A stretch of DNA of 27,747 nucleotides from an uncultured Collinsella sp. (GTDB lineage Bacteria > Actinomycetota > Coriobacteriia > Coriobacteriales > Coriobacteriaceae), in the NCBI GenBank assembly GCA_902465015.1, contig CABQLK010000026.1, positions 1-27,747 of the forward strand, in the 5' to 3' direction. How positions within the stretch are numbered: position 1 is the stretch's first letter; each line of letters opens with the position of its first letter. The notes beneath the pieces were generated by a model that saw only the letters and a list, made by a program, of their open reading frames with translations, was not told the DNA's origin and ran no database searches. Of this stretch, positions 17,031 to 24,248 are shown piece after piece. Position numbers and translations under genes: made by a program.

Positions 17031-17370
17031 GTTCTCGTTGGATCTTGGGATCGCCAAACGTAGACTGGGCTTGATGTCGCCTCTTTTAATCGGGGCTGAT
17101 TCTTCTCTGGACCGCCACAAAAGGGACAGGCACCTTTGTGGCGGCTCGATTCGTCTTAATCTGTAACATCTTGGCCGCTAAAAGTGGGCCTGGTGTTACA
17201 GATTGAGATTTTCGATTCGGGTGTCTTCGTTCGTCTCGATTTGTAACAGATAGAGTCCTATTTGCCGACTAGATGTTACAGATTGAGACAAACGGGCGTC
17301 GCTGGTCATTTCATCTCGATCTGTAACATCTGGAGCCATAAACAGTCGCTAGATGTTACAGATTTAGATA
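17031..17370. repeat. Repeat block B: paralogue of block A, three 55-nt hairpins at 80-nt period
   Basis: It starts GTTCTCGTTGG like block A, passes a CCGCCACAAA palindrome with GGGACAGG core (17112-17144), and then carries hairpin units at 17154-17208, 17234-17288 and 17314-17368, all 55 nt long at 80-nt pitch. The n-th unit of B resembles the n-th unit of A in loop and spacer, so the whole block was duplicated as one piece. Most arm changes keep pairing through G-T or A-T. It lies directly upstream of the clpB promoter region. Confidence 0.88.
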
Positions 17371-17433
17371 GTAAGGGGACGAGGCCGCAATGGGTGAGCG
17401 TGCCTACCCCTACCTCTTAATCACTCAGAAAAT

Positions 17434-17465
17434 CTTATATATAGAGACTTAGATTTGTGTATAAG
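17434..17465 (+). promoter_or_regulatory. clpB upstream motif shared with dnaK, candidate HspR site and promoter
   Basis: CTTATAT (17434-17440) and CTTAGAT (17448-17454), 14 bp apart start to start, are followed by TTGTGTATAAG with a candidate -10 TATAAG at 17460. Flanking bases are conserved with dnaK too (AATCTTATAT and GACTTAGATTT). Two chaperone genes 9 kb apart share this, so common heat-shock control is the simplest reading. Confidence 0.6.
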
Positions 17466-17506
17466 ATCGTACAAAGCTGGCAACAATACTTCTCGAACAA
17501 CGTGAA

Positions 17507-17524
17507 GCCGCCCCGTAGGGCGGC
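17507..17524 (+). other. 5' leader hairpin of clpB
   Basis: GCCGCCC (17507-17513) pairs with GGGCGGC (17518-17524) around CGTA, a few bases before the AAGAGAGGTG ribosome site. It is placed like the hairpins before dnaK and dnaJ. Confidence 0.5.
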
Positions 17525-17545
17525 CGCCCCAAGAGAGGTGATTCC

Positions 17546-20173
17546 ATGAGAATCGATAAGCTAGCAATGACGTCGCGCGAGGCGTTGCAGACCGCCATGA
17601 GCACGGCTGCTGACGCGCAGGCCGGCGCGGTGGAGCCGATTCACCTGCTGTCTGCCCTGCTCGGTGCCGGCGAGCGCAATATCTCCGTGATCATCGAGCG
17701 CATCGGTGCCGACCCGGCTCAGCTCGCACGCTCCACGCAGGATGCCATCGACCACGCGCCTAAGGTTTCGGGCGAGGGCCAACAGATGGGCCTGTCCAAC
17801 GAGCTCGTCCGCGTTATCGAAAAGGCCGAGAAGAAGGCCACCAAGATGGGCGACAGCTTTGTGGTGACTGAGCATCTGCTGATGGCACTTGCCGAGGACA
17901 AGGGCGAAGCGGGCCGCGTGCTGCGCGACGCCGGCGTCACCAAGGAGCGTATCGAGCAGGTCTACGAGGAGCTGCGCGGCGATGACCGCGTGACGTCTGC
18001 CGAGGACAAGACTCAGTTTGAGGCACTGGAACAGTACGGTCGCAACATCTGCGATCTGGCCCGCGCCGGCAAGCTCGACCCGGTCATCGGCCGTACCGAC
18101 GAGATCCGTCGTACCATCCAGGTCCTGTCCCGCCGCACCAAGAACAACCCCGTGCTCATCGGCGAGCCGGGCGTTGGCAAGACGGCCATCGTCGAGGGCA
18201 TCGCCCAGCGTATCGTGGCCGGCGACGTGCCGAGTACCCTGCGCGACCGCGACCTTATCGAGCTCGACATGAGCGCGCTGGTCGCCGGTGCCAAGTACCG
18301 TGGCGAGTTCGAGGACCGCTTGAAGGCTGTGCTCAAGGAAGTGCAAAAGTCCGAGGGCAAGGTCATCCTGTTCATCGATGAGCTCCACACCATCGTGGGC
18401 GCGGGTGCCACCGAGGGCTCCATGGACGCCGGCAACATCCTAAAGCCGGCGCTTGCCCGTGGCGACCTGCACGCGATCGGCGCGACCACGCTCGACGAAT
18501 ACCGCAAGTACATCGAGAAGGACGCGGCTCTCGCCCGTCGTTTCCAGACCGTGATGGTCAGCGAGCCTACCGTCGAGGACACCATCTCGATTCTGCGTGG
18601 CCTCAAGGAGAAGTACGAGATCTTCCATGGCGTGCACATCACCGATAGCGCGCTCGTGGCCGCCGCCGACCTTTCCGATCGCTATATCGCCGACCGCTTC
18701 CTGCCCGACAAGGCCATCGACCTGGTCGACGAGGCCGCAAGCCGTCTGCGCATGGAACTCGACAGCATGCCGGTCGAGATTGACGCCACCACGCGTCAGC
18801 TCACCCAGCTGCAGATCGAGGAGCAGGCGCTCATGAAGGAGACCGACGATGCCTCCAAGGAGCGTCTGGAGGCTCTGCGCCAGGAGATTGCCGAGGTCCA
18901 GGAAAAACTCAACGTGCAAAAGGCCGGCTGGCTTAACCAAAAGAACGCCATCGACCACGTGCAGGAGCTCAAGGGACAGCTCGACGAGGCCAGGAGCGAA
19001 GAGGAGCGCGCGACGCGCAACGGCGATCTGGGCCGCGCGTCCGAGCTGCGCTATTCCGTGATCCCGGGTCTGCAGCAGCAGATTCAGGATTCCGAGGCTG
19101 CGCTCGAGGCACAAAAGCAGCAAGACGGCGAGGGCCTCAACGAGCAGGTGACCTCCGATGAGATCGCCGAGGTCGTGAGCGCCTGGACCGGTGTGCCCGT
19201 CTCCAAGATGATGCAGGGCGAGCTCGACAAGCTGAAGGGCCTGGAGGGCGAGCTGCATAAGCGCGTCATCGGCCAGGACGAGGCGGTCTCCGCCGTCGCC
19301 GCAGCTGTGCGCCGCAGCCGTGCGGGCCTCTCCGATCCAGACAAGCCCATCGGCAGCTTCTTCTTCCTGGGCCCCACCGGCGTGGGCAAGACCGAGCTCG
19401 CCAAGGCGCTTGCCGAGTGCCTGTTCGACGACGAGCGCGCGCTCGTGCGTATCGACATGTCCGAGTACATGGAGAAGTTCAGCGTCCAGCGTCTGATCGG
19501 TGCGCCCCCGGGATACGTGGGCTACGACGAGGGCGGCCAGCTCACCGAGGCTGTACGCCGTCGTCCGTACTCAGTGATTTTGCTCGACGAGATGGAGAAG
19601 GCCCATCCGGATGTCTTCAACGTGCTGCTGCAGGTGCTCGACGACGGCCGCCTGACCGATGGCCAGGGTCGCCAGGTGTCCTTCAAGAACACGATCATCA
19701 TCATGACGAGCAACGTGGGCTCCAAGGCTATCGCCGAGCTTTCGGGCAAGGACGAGGAGGAGATGCGCCATCAGGTCGACGCCGCCATGGCTCAGACCTT
19801 CCGCCCCGAGTTCCTCAACCGTATCGACGATATCGTGGTGTTCCATCCGCTCGGCATGGCGCAGATCGAGAAGATCGTCGACATCCAGCTTGCCGACGTC
19901 CGCGCACGCCTGGCCAAGGAGCGCATGACGCTTGCCATCACCCCGGCGGCCAAGCAGATGCTCGCCGTGGGTGGCCTGGACCCCGTGTTCGGTGCCCGTC
20001 CGCTCAAGCGCCTGGTCCAGCGCGAGGTCGTGGACGCCATCGCCGCCGCCATCATCGACGGCACGGTGCGCGAGGGCGATCAGGTGACGGTCGATGTCGA
20101 CAAGGACGGCGGCTTTACCGTCGTGTGCGACAACACGCCGGCGGCCACCTACGAGGTTCCCGACGCCGAGTAG
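17546..20173 (+). CDS. clpB: ATP-dependent disaggregase ClpB
   Basis: An 875-residue Hsp104/ClpB hexameric AAA+ machine that extracts polypeptides from aggregates and hands them to DnaK. Domains: Clp N-domain 1-150; first AAA+ with Walker A GEPGVGKT at 206-213 and Walker B ILFIDELHT; the long coiled-coil middle domain about 400-530 (ERLEALRQEIAEVQEKL), which distinguishes ClpB from ClpA and ClpC; second AAA+ with Walker A GPTGVGKT at 609-616 and VILLDEMEKAHPDVFN; and the C-terminal ClpB_D2-small domain. The pore loop KYRGEF is present. ATG 17546 follows AGAGAGGTG. Single-gene transcript with its own terminator. Confidence 0.98.
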   Translation: MRIDKLAMTSREALQTAMSTAADAQAGAVEPIHLLSALLGAGERNISVIIERIGADPAQLARSTQDAIDHAPKVSGEGQQMGLSNELVRVIEKAEKKATKMGDSFVVTEHLLMALAEDKGEAGRVLRDAGVTKERIEQVYEELRGDDRVTSAEDKTQFEALEQYGRNICDLARAGKLDPVIGRTDEIRRTIQVLSRRTKNNPVLIGEPGVGKTAIVEGIAQRIVAGDVPSTLRDRDLIELDMSALVAGAKYRGEFEDRLKAVLKEVQKSEGKVILFIDELHTIVGAGATEGSMDAGNILKPALARGDLHAIGATTLDEYRKYIEKDAALARRFQTVMVSEPTVEDTISILRGLKEKYEIFHGVHITDSALVAAADLSDRYIADRFLPDKAIDLVDEAASRLRMELDSMPVEIDATTRQLTQLQIEEQALMKETDDASKERLEALRQEIAEVQEKLNVQKAGWLNQKNAIDHVQELKGQLDEARSEEERATRNGDLGRASELRYSVIPGLQQQIQDSEAALEAQKQQDGEGLNEQVTSDEIAEVVSAWTGVPVSKMMQGELDKLKGLEGELHKRVIGQDEAVSAVAAAVRRSRAGLSDPDKPIGSFFFLGPTGVGKTELAKALAECLFDDERALVRIDMSEYMEKFSVQRLIGAPPGYVGYDEGGQLTEAVRRRPYSVILLDEMEKAHPDVFNVLLQVLDDGRLTDGQGRQVSFKNTIIIMTSNVGSKAIAELSGKDEEEMRHQVDAAMAQTFRPEFLNRIDDIVVFHPLGMAQIEKIVDIQLADVRARLAKERMTLAITPAAKQMLAVGGLDPVFGARPLKRLVQREVVDAIAAAIIDGTVREGDQVTVDVDKDGGFTVVCDNTPAATYEVPDAE

Positions 20174-20217
20174 ATTTTGGGCCATGCCTTAAAATCTGCC
20201 AGCCGTCTCTAAATGCC

Positions 20218-20254
20218 AAGGGCGGCGGATCCAATTGGGTCCGCCGCCCTTTTT
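20218..20254 (+). terminator. clpB terminator
   Basis: A 15-bp stem, AAGGGCGGCGGATCC (20218-20232) with GGGTCCGCCGCCCTT (20237-20251), one G-T pair and loop AATT, followed by TTT. It lies 44 bp after the clpB stop. Confidence 0.92.
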
Positions 20255-20306
20255 CGTGCGACAATCGTTGATGTTGAGCATGAGTACATGGCAAGGAGAT
20301 ATGCAG

Positions 20307-20480
20307 ATGAAAGACGAGATCAAAACAAGTGCGCCGGCGCCCAAGCCCACGTCCAAACCGGCGCCCAAGCCGCGCGACCCCTACATTCGCGCCGAGAACG
20401 AGGACGATGACGGTTACGATCCCTACAGCGACCGACGCCCCGAGCGCGAGCCAATGTTCGAAGCCGACCCGTGGCGCTGA
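20307..20480 (+). CDS. Small proline-rich acidic protein
   Basis: A 57-residue protein I cannot assign. The N-terminal third is a Pro/Ala/Lys repeat (APAPKPTSKPAPKPRDP) and the rest is strongly acidic with YDPYSDRRPEREPMFEADPW; it has no cysteine and no hydrophobic segment, so it is probably disordered and cytosolic. AAGGAG lies 8 nt before ATG 20307, which decides the start over the ATG at 20301 and the frame start at 20235, which lies inside the clpB terminator. A palindrome follows 24 bp after the stop. Similar short charged proteins occur in Coriobacteriia, but function is not known to me. Confidence 0.65.
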   Translation: MKDEIKTSAPAPKPTSKPAPKPRDPYIRAENEDDDGYDPYSDRRPEREPMFEADPWR

Positions 20481-20504
20481 GTGCCACCCAAAAGGCCACC
20501 AATA

Positions 20505-20571
20505 AGTTGCGGTGAAATAGGGACTGTTTTGCGGTTTGACCAGCAAAAACAGTCCCTATTTCACCGCAACT
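20505..20571. repeat. Perfect 26-bp inverted repeat with GGGAC core
   Basis: The left arm 20505-20530 and right arm 20546-20571 are exactly complementary around a 15-nt loop. The outer 16 bases, AGTTGCGGTGAAATAG, recur at 27563-27578 in the element after hypA. The inner part contains GGGACTG/CAGTCCC. It lies between the convergent genes at 20480 and 20613. No T-run on the plus side; the minus side runs into TTATTGGTGG. Confidence 0.88.
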
Positions 20572-20612
20572 GCGTTAGGGATGTGGGTGTTGGGTGGCCG
20601 TCTTCGGCCCGG

Positions 20613-22094
20613 CTAGTCCTGGGCTTTGATGCTCGGCAGCAGGATCTGCGCGAGGTAGTCGGTCTCGAGCTTGGTCGCAGCGTCGGCCTTGCCGTCTTTA
20701 CCGACCAGTACGTTCTTGATTTGGCTATAGGTGTAGCGGTTGCCGGTCGTAAGCTCGACAAGCTCAATGGCCGTGTCCATGGGGTAGGTTGACACGGGGT
20801 TCTGTGTCCGTCCGTTGATGGTCTGGGGCACCACGTACGGATAGACGGGGCCGCTGGCATAGACGGTATAACCGTTGCCTAGATTGGCCGCACCCAAAAC
20901 CGTATCGCCCTCATCGGGCGTAAAGCTCTCGCCCTCGCGCACCGCGACGAGCGTCACGATCGGCGTATCGCTGTCGCCGGCAAGATAGATGCATAGTGTG
21001 CTGCCATTCTGCCAAGTCTCGACCTTGCCATACCACTCGACGGGGATATCGAGCTGGTAGAGGTCGGTTGCCTTGTGGCGAGCGTCAGCATCACGGGATG
21101 CCTGTGCCTTTTGCGCGCTCACGGCATTGACGGCGGCGTCGCGCCGCGCGGTTGCTGCCTGCTGGAGCACTTTGGCAGCCGCGGCGGAGCTCGCACCGCC
21201 CTCTTCGGCATACTTGGCGGCGGCATCGATCTGGTCGTCAGCCACCGTGTCGGCCGAAGGCACCTTGAGCTTAAAGGTGGCCTGGGCACTTAGATCCTGT
21301 CCATCGCTCTTAACGGTGACCTGCGTCTTGGTGGTCGGGACGGTATAGATGGTGCCGTCGGCCGCGATGGGGGAGGCAGCGATGGAGAGCGTGTAATCGC
21401 CAGGCAGCAGTTTGATGCCGCGGCCGTGCTCGTCAACATAGAGCGTTTCGCTCACGGAGGAGCCATCAGCGTCCTGGCCGCTCACCTGTACGGGAATCTT
21501 GGAGCCGGTGGAACAGTCGAGGCCCGCGGCATGCACGCCAATATGCACTGACATCATCGTGTGGGCATTGGCGGCGACAGCGGCAGCCTGCTCTTGCTGA
21601 TATCCGTTCCAGGCGGCATAGCCTGCACCGCCGGCGACGAGCGCGACGGCCACGACACTGGCGACCATCAGATTGCGGCGCTTGGGCGACATCTTGCGAT
21701 GGCGAACCTCGGCCTCGCGTGCCGAGGGAACGGACGGCAGGGGAATATCGCCCATGGCGATGGTCTCGTCCACAGCTGGTGCGGAACCCAGGCCAGGAAG
21801 CTCGCGGGTCAGCGAATCCTCGGCCGGTAAGCTGTCGAGCAGGACGGTTTCCTCGCTCGTGTCGGATTCGGGCTGGTCGTTGGCCTCGCTATCGTCCTCT
21901 TTGGCTTCGTCAGGAGCGTCTTTGGCGTCGCTGTCTTCGTCCTCAGTGCCTTCGTGCACCTCGTCCTGCGCGTCGACGGCCGAATCGCTAAACGAGAGCT
22001 CGTCTAGCGCGATCCGGTCAAGGCTCTCCAGGGCTTCGGCACATGCTTCCGCATCCTGGGCCGCATCCTCGCGGCCATACGTCTCATCGCTCAT
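20613..22094 (-). CDS. Hypothetical single-pass membrane protein with acidic cytosolic tail
   Basis: A 493-residue protein of unknown function. Residues 1-130 are highly acidic and low in complexity (DEDSDAKDAPDEAKEDDSEA). A basic stretch RHRKMSPKRR (131-140) precedes one membrane helix at 142-162, so the N-terminus is cytosolic and the C-terminal 330 residues are outside. The outer part begins with an Ala/Gln linker and an Ig-like or PEGA-like beta-domain (SVHIGVHAAGLDC to LLPGDYTLSIAASP), continues as an alanine-rich helix, and ends in a globular domain starting YQLDIPVEWYGKVETWQNGSTLCIYLAG. The ATG at 22094 follows GGGGGATAT; an in-frame start at 22145 lacks a ribosome site. A surface or signalling role is only a guess. 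Confidence 0.8.
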   Translation of the reverse strand: MSDETYGREDAAQDAEACAEALESLDRIALDELSFSDSAVDAQDEVHEGTEDEDSDAKDAPDEAKEDDSEANDQPESDTSEETVLLDSLPAEDSLTRELPGLGSAPAVDETIAMGDIPLPSVPSAREAEVRHRKMSPKRRNLMVASVVAVALVAGGAGYAAWNGYQQEQAAAVAANAHTMMSVHIGVHAAGLDCSTGSKIPVQVSGQDADGSSVSETLYVDEHGRGIKLLPGDYTLSIAASPIAADGTIYTVPTTKTQVTVKSDGQDLSAQATFKLKVPSADTVADDQIDAAAKYAEEGGASSAAAAKVLQQAATARRDAAVNAVSAQKAQASRDADARHKATDLYQLDIPVEWYGKVETWQNGSTLCIYLAGDSDTPIVTLVAVREGESFTPDEGDTVLGAANLGNGYTVYASGPVYPYVVPQTINGRTQNPVSTYPMDTAIELVELTTGNRYTYSQIKNVLVGKDGKADAATKLETDYLAQILLPSIKAQD

Positions 22095-22216
22095 ATATCC
22101 CCCAATGCAATATCGGCTCAACACTGTACCCAAAAATGGAGCCATATAAAGCGCATACGAAATATAAGATCCGATTTAACCTGAGCACATCGTTCGGCCG
22201 CATCCTCGCGGCAGCA

Positions 22217-22255
22217 AAAGGCCCCCGGAACGCGAACGAATCACATTCCGGGGGC
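22217..22255 (-). terminator. Terminator of the tetR-DUF5692 operon
   Basis: GCCCCCGGAA (22221-22230) pairs with TTCCGGGGGC (22246-22255) around a 15-nt loop. On the minus strand the stem is followed by CTTTTGCTGC. It lies 72 bp beyond the stop of the membrane protein gene. Confidence 0.85.
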
Positions 22256-22326
22256 TCTGCAATACGTTGCATTGCGCGGAGCCGGCTATGCTGCTTCGCG
22301 CTCAAGCGATGTTTGCGCCAGGCACG

Positions 22327-23334
22327 TTACTCGGCGTGCGCGTAATCAACCTTGGCGCGGCGGGCAGTGGCCTTCTCCCAATCGCTGGTGCCCTCAAAGA
22401 CGTCCTGCTTGTAGGGGTTGCGGCCGAGCTTCTTGGCACGGTAGGCGATGTAGATGATCGCGGCGACGTTGGCGATCAGCGCGGCAATCGAGACCGCGGT
22501 GGCGGCGCCGGGGTCGAGCGTGGAGTGGGTCACAAAGATGGACTCCTCCTGGAAGTACGGGAACACCTGGGCAAACATGCACCAAATGGCCAGCGTAAAG
22601 GCGCGGTTCTGGATCCAGCCGCCCTTGTTCCAGATAAAGGCGGCGACGGTGGGCGCCAGCAGCAGCGCAAAGCCGCAGAACCAGGAGTGGGTGGGCAGGC
22701 AGTTGTAGGTGTAGCAGAAGTTCCAGATATCGTAGGCGATGATGTAGACCCAGGTCATATCGGGCCACAGCATGTCGGTTTGATCCTCGGAGGCGTAGAC
22801 GCTCCACCAACCGGTCATGCAGAAGATGTTGATGAGACCGGCGATGCCGTTGAACACGTTGTTCCAGCCGGCAAGCTGCGTGGCACCCTCGGAGGTGACC
22901 CAGGTGGACTGGCCCAGGACAAAGAAGTGATAGGCGCTCTCGAAGTCGGACACGACGGCAATCATGATGTTGATGGCGACGATCACAAACGGCCACGCGC
23001 GGAACCAATGCGCCTTGCCAATCTTGCCCCACTGGTACTTAATGGCGATGAAGCCCCAGCAACCGGCCAGCGCCGCGTATACCTTGGCGTAGTGGAACCA
23101 GCTGTTCTGATACACGTGGGTGGGGTTGGTGAGCGCCCAGTCGGCGCCCTGCGAAACGCCGATGGCGATGGCGACGCAGTAGATGGTCATGGCCAGCGGA
23201 GCTACGCCAAAGATGATTGCCGCGCCCAGCTTGGTGCGGCGGCCGACCTCGTTGAGCACGATCAGGCCAATAAAGACCATGGCCCAGCCGGCCCAGTGGA
23301 TAAGGGTATCGCTACCCCAAACATCGAACAGCAT
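22327..23334 (-). CDS. Polytopic membrane protein, DUF5692 family
   Basis: A 335-residue integral membrane protein with about eight to nine hydrophobic spans and a short basic cytosolic tail (AYRAKKLGRNPYKQD). It is very rich in Trp, Tyr and Phe in or near membrane segments (WAGWAMVFIGL, WFHYAKVYAALAGCWGF, YIIAYDIWNFCYTYN). I place it in DUF5692 from memory; no biochemical function is known to me. A long-chain substrate channel or membrane receptor would fit the aromatic content, but this is speculation. ATG 23334 follows GAAAGGAGAG. It lies 63 bp downstream of a tetR gene on the same strand, with a GCCCGCG/CGCGGGC hairpin (23353-23380) in between, and is probably induced together with the divergent flavoprotein. 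Confidence 0.75.
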   Translation of the reverse strand: MLFDVWGSDTLIHWAGWAMVFIGLIVLNEVGRRTKLGAAIIFGVAPLAMTIYCVAIAIGVSQGADWALTNPTHVYQNSWFHYAKVYAALAGCWGFIAIKYQWGKIGKAHWFRAWPFVIVAINIMIAVVSDFESAYHFFVLGQSTWVTSEGATQLAGWNNVFNGIAGLINIFCMTGWWSVYASEDQTDMLWPDMTWVYIIAYDIWNFCYTYNCLPTHSWFCGFALLLAPTVAAFIWNKGGWIQNRAFTLAIWCMFAQVFPYFQEESIFVTHSTLDPGAATAVSIAALIANVAAIIYIAYRAKKLGRNPYKQDVFEGTSDWEKATARRAKVDYAHAE

Positions 23335-23397
23335 GCTGCTCTCCTTTCACACGCCCGCGGCCCCTCTTCTGATCGCGGGCAGTTTGGCCAAATGTCG

Positions 23398-24060
23398 TCA
23401 GTTCTGGGGCTTGCGCTCCGGATACTTGGCGGTATAGCCCTCGATGTGGAGTGTCGAGGCGATGATTTCCTTGACCGTCTCGTCGGGCACATCGGGGTGC
23501 GTGCGGATATACATCAACAACCCCATGATGAGGGTGTAGAACGTCTCGTAGACATGGTCGATGCGTAGCTCATGATGGGCGACAAAGTCCACCACGGTGG
23601 TGTCGCAGATATACTGCGCCACGCGCTGGACCACGTTGTGCAAAAAGCCGCCGTAGAGCGCGCCGCTGCTTGAAGTGAGCGTGCTCGGCAGCTCGTGGCC
23701 GCTGGCGACCAGGCGCTTAAAGAGCGGGGCGACGGTGTCGAGCGCGCCCTCGATATCACCGACGGTGCGGTCGGCGTTCCACTGCTCGAGCTCGGAGATA
23801 AAGCCGTCGATCGCCTCGTCCATGACGGCGGTGACGGCGGCGTCCATGTCGGCGAAGTAGTGGTAGAACAATGAACGCGTGCAGCCGGCTCGCTTGGTCA
23901 CGGCCGATACCGATAGGTGGGACACGCCCAGTTCGGAGCTTACGGTGCGCACGGCATCGAGGATCTCGCGACGGCGTTCGTCGCCCGTCAGGCGCTTTGC
24001 CGCGCTATCGGATGCGGGAACGGCATCGACCACAGAGGTACCTGCTGTGTTGTTGCCCAT
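23398..24060 (-). CDS. TetR/AcrR-family transcriptional regulator
   Basis: A 220-residue one-component regulator. Residues 27-72 form the TetR N-terminal DNA-binding domain (RREILDAVRTVSSELGVSHLSVSAVTKRAGCTRSLFYHYFADMDAAV). Residues 80-215 are an all-helical ligand and dimer domain without similarity I recognise. It lies between the DUF5692 gene (same strand, downstream) and the flavoprotein gene (divergent). Two palindromes in the shared promoter region are plausible operators, so it probably represses both directions until a ligand binds. ATG 24060 follows AAAGGCGG. An extra 25-residue N-terminal tail is low in complexity. Confidence 0.93.
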   Translation of the reverse strand: MGNNTAGTSVVDAVPASDSAAKRLTGDERRREILDAVRTVSSELGVSHLSVSAVTKRAGCTRSLFYHYFADMDAAVTAVMDEAIDGFISELEQWNADRTVGDIEGALDTVAPLFKRLVASGHELPSTLTSSSGALYGGFLHNVVQRVAQYICDTTVVDFVAHHELRIDHVYETFYTLIMGLLMYIRTHPDVPDETVKEIIASTLHIEGYTAKYPERKPQN

Positions 24061-24118
24061 GTTTTGCCGCCTTTCATCCTCTTTTGCCTGACCGTTCGCC
24101 TAACAGTCTTGAATATTG

Positions 24119-24156
24119 TTGACGGTTCGTCAATACTATTTTTGACACAATGTCAA
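24119..24156. promoter_or_regulatory. Two TTGAC-N5-GTCAA palindromes, candidate TetR operators
   Basis: TTGACGGTTCGTCAA (24119-24133) and TTGACACAATGTCAA (24142-24156) share identical 5-bp arms and 5-bp spacers; their centres are 23 bp apart, about two helical turns. They lie in the AT-rich part of the divergent promoter region between tetR and the flavoprotein gene, and TTGACA can itself act as a -35 element. This is the usual arrangement for a TetR protein controlling its own and a divergent gene. Confidence 0.8.
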
Positions 24157-24248
24157 CAATGGCGGGTGAACGGCATGGGGCATGCCCGGCCTGCAAAAAA
24201 AGAGGGGCGCTGCGGCCTCGTCGGGCTGCGGCAAGAGAAGGGACAACC

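Noticed and set aside
22267..23568. A 433-codon plus-strand frame over the DUF5692 gene and the end of tetR
   Set aside because: Shadow frame; the minus strand gives a coherent membrane protein with a good ribosome site and terminator.
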